64,000 nucleotides of DNA from an uncultured Roseibium sp. (GTDB lineage: Bacteria > Pseudomonadota > Alphaproteobacteria > Rhizobiales > Stappiaceae), in the NCBI RefSeq assembly GCF_947499295.1, contig NZ_CANMNP010000005.1, positions 124,001-188,000 on the forward strand. Reading direction: 5' to 3'. The position numbers and the translations under genes were made by a program. Position 1 is the stretch's first letter, and the number at the start of each line of letters is the position of its first letter. This document shows, in pieces, positions 62,559 to 64,000 of this stretch. Under the pieces are notes generated by a model. That model ran no database searches and had not been told where the DNA came from. It was given only the letters and a program-made list of their open reading frames with translations.

Positions 62559-64000
62559 ATGCGTAAGCGGCTTTCATCAAAACTTGCTCTTATGTTTCTG
62601 GCTGGCGCTCTGACCATGTGCGTCGCCATTGTTACCGTTACGTCCATGTTGTCCAGGGACGTTGCCAACGGACAGGCGGACAACGGGCTGGAAAGTGCCA
62701 CCAAGGCAAAGCAGAAAGTGCTTGAAATGGCACTGGACCAAGTCACGTACAGCGCGAAGTTCTTCGTGTCTCTTGAAGAGGCCAAGGACAGCCTGATGAA
62801 GACCCTGGTGGGTTGGAAAAACTTGAAAGAGGGTCAGAACGAGACGCTCCGCAAGATTTTCGTCACAGACAATCCGCATCCAGCTCACGAGCGTCATCTG
62901 CTGGTTGAGCCGGCAGAATCCAACTACTACGTGAACAATCACAAGGTGGTGCATCCGATTTATCAGGATGTTATCGGCCAAGGCCTGTTCTCTGATGCTG
63001 CGCTTGCCAACCCGGACGGCTTCATCACCTACACTTATGGCAAGGGTGAGGAATTCGCCCATCACGTGGATGCTGCCGATATCCAGGGTCATCCTGTCCA
63101 GGCCGCATTCGGCAAACTGTTTGCCGCCGCAAAGGACGAAACCCTTGCCGGTGGGCAAATCTATTCGTCTGGGTTTGTCACCGGCGAAGATGGCACCGTG
63201 TCGCTGGTGCTTGCAGCACCTGTCTTCTATCTCGACCGTTTCTTTGGCGCTGTTGCCTTCTCTGCGAATATGCAGGCGCTGGCATCGCTGTTGAATGAAC
63301 CGACAGGACTTGCAGACAGCGAACGCTTCTTCCTGGTGGATGTTGCCGGAAAGGCTATCCAGCTGGACAATGCCGGTAAGGCAGAAGCCGTTCACATGCT
63401 GAGCGAAATTTCCGCGGGCGACCGTCTGATCAAACTGGACGGCAATGATTATCGTTTTGCTGAAGCCACCAACACCTATCAGGGAACGGTCTATGGTGTT
63501 GTGGATGCTGTTCAGCAGACTGAACTGTCCGCTGCTGCTGACCGGATCACATACGGCGCCGTCATTTCAGGATTTGCCTGCCTCGTGCCGATCGTTCTTC
63601 TGATCTGGTGGATCACGCGCCGCATGTTCTCTCCCATGGAGCGGCTATCGGTTGCGGCCCGCAAGATTGCGGATGGTGATCTGGAGGTGGCTGTCGAAGC
63701 AACCGAGCGTCATGATGAAATCGGTCGCATGGCGCGCTGCATCGAAGTGTTCAAGGACAATTCCGTTGAGCGCGAACGCATGGCGTCGGAACGCAAGGTT
63801 GGCCATATCGCCCGTGAAAAGCGCGAGAAGCTGATCGATTCCCTGATCGGCGACTTCCGGGCAGAGTCCCAGGCCGTACTGGAACTGGTTGAAACCAACA
63901 TTGCACGGGTCGAGGATGTTTCCTCGCAGCTCAGTCAGAGGTCTGCATCCGCCTCCGAGCAGGGTGAAGCCGCGGTGACGACGTCTGAAAACGCATCGTC
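62559..64000 (+). CDS. Methyl-accepting chemotaxis protein (partial, cut by window end)
   Basis: The first 480 codons of a chemoreceptor. MRKRLSSKLALMFLAGALTM starts with a first membrane helix, followed by a periplasmic sensing domain of about 300 residues. A second membrane helix is near 329-353 (GAVISGFACLVPIVLLIWW), then a HAMP domain to about 405 (RRMFSPMERLSVAARKIADGDLEV), then the start of the signalling domain. The window ends before the methylation and CheA-binding tip. The ligand is unknown. Confidence 0.88.
   Translation, partial: MRKRLSSKLALMFLAGALTMCVAIVTVTSMLSRDVANGQADNGLESATKAKQKVLEMALDQVTYSAKFFVSLEEAKDSLMKTLVGWKNLKEGQNETLRKIFVTDNPHPAHERHLLVEPAESNYYVNNHKVVHPIYQDVIGQGLFSDAALANPDGFITYTYGKGEEFAHHVDAADIQGHPVQAAFGKLFAAAKDETLAGGQIYSSGFVTGEDGTVSLVLAAPVFYLDRFFGAVAFSANMQALASLLNEPTGLADSERFFLVDVAGKAIQLDNAGKAEAVHMLSEISAGDRLIKLDGNDYRFAEATNTYQGTVYGVVDAVQQTELSAAADRITYGAVISGFACLVPIVLLIWWITRRMFSPMERLSVAARKIADGDLEVAVEATERHDEIGRMARCIEVFKDNSVERERMASERKVGHIAREKREKLIDSLIGDFRAESQAVLELVETNIARVEDVSSQLSQRSASASEQGEAAVTTSENAS

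Noticed and set aside
1..64000. CRISPR arrays, insertion sequences, prophage or integrase genes
   Set aside because: I saw no regularly spaced repeats, transposase, integrase or phage structural genes on reading through both strands.

Overview
This 64 kb window looks like a core chromosomal segment of an alphaproteobacterium of the order Hyphomicrobiales, most likely the Stappiaceae (Roseibium/Labrenzia-like). The evidence is protein similarity and gene order: cpdR beside an N-formylglutamate amidohydrolase, DUF1036-pyk divergent from a second amidohydrolase, DUF1244 and gapR, pepF-DUF3445-AarF kinase, tkt-gap-pgk-fba, zapA-6S RNA-formyl-THF cyclo-ligase, and ruvC-ruvA-ruvB. Base composition is moderately GC-rich and even, except for small AT-rich islands near 36.4 kb and 49.2 kb. 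No prophage, insertion sequence, integrase or CRISPR array was seen.

Layout. 0-7 kb: a small secreted protein, a lysophospholipase-like hydrolase, hisN, an sRNA gene of the suhB/MmgR (alpha-r8) type, an N-formylglutamate amidohydrolase, cpdR, tRNA-Val(GAC), rpmJ, a TPR protein and an alpha/beta hydrolase. 7-21 kb: pyk with DUF1036, a second amidohydrolase, DUF1244, gapR, a DUF882 peptidase-like protein, a sigma-54 response regulator, pepF, a DUF3445 protein, an AarF/UbiB-type kinase, a COX4-like peptide, a pseudouridine synthase, a TPR lipoprotein and rpsU. 21-36 kb: a MATE exporter, purEK, two DUF465 proteins, acyl-CoA and propionyl-CoA synthetases, TauE, an SDR, an ABC exporter, rpmE, and a fatty acid hydroxylase divergent from a TetR regulator with a palindromic operator. 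35.5-41 kb: rcdA, an unassigned sRNA candidate, DUF1192, a quinone oxidoreductase, trcR, an M50-like protease, and a small SnoaL/DUF1801/LuxR group. 41-55 kb: DUF4240, a MotA/MotB-like pair, suhB, efp, a Sel1 protein, a ThiE-like protein, fba, a glyoxalase-fold protein, pgk, lysE, gap and tkt. 55-64 kb: DUF4164-zapA-6S RNA-formyl-THF cyclo-ligase, a YmdB-like phosphoesterase, yebC, a MazG-like protein, TauE, ruvCAB with an inserted membrane protein, and a chemotaxis receptor cut by the window end.

Functional themes. Central carbon metabolism is prominent (pyk, fba, pgk, gap, tkt, prpE). Cell-cycle control is the second theme: CpdR and RcdA are adaptor factors for ClpXP proteolysis of CtrA, GapR and TrcR are chromosome and cell-cycle DNA-binding factors, and ZapA acts at the division ring. 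RNA regulation is the third: an MmgR-like sRNA, 6S RNA, a second sRNA candidate with two exposed anti-Shine-Dalgarno motifs, and a hairpin covering the ribosome site of the terminal chemotaxis gene. The most promising undescribed item is the 36.3-36.5 kb locus, which combines the sRNA candidate with an AT-rich upstream region carrying three AGGTAAA boxes. The MotA/MotB-like stator pair without flagellar or Tol genes is the most interesting protein system.
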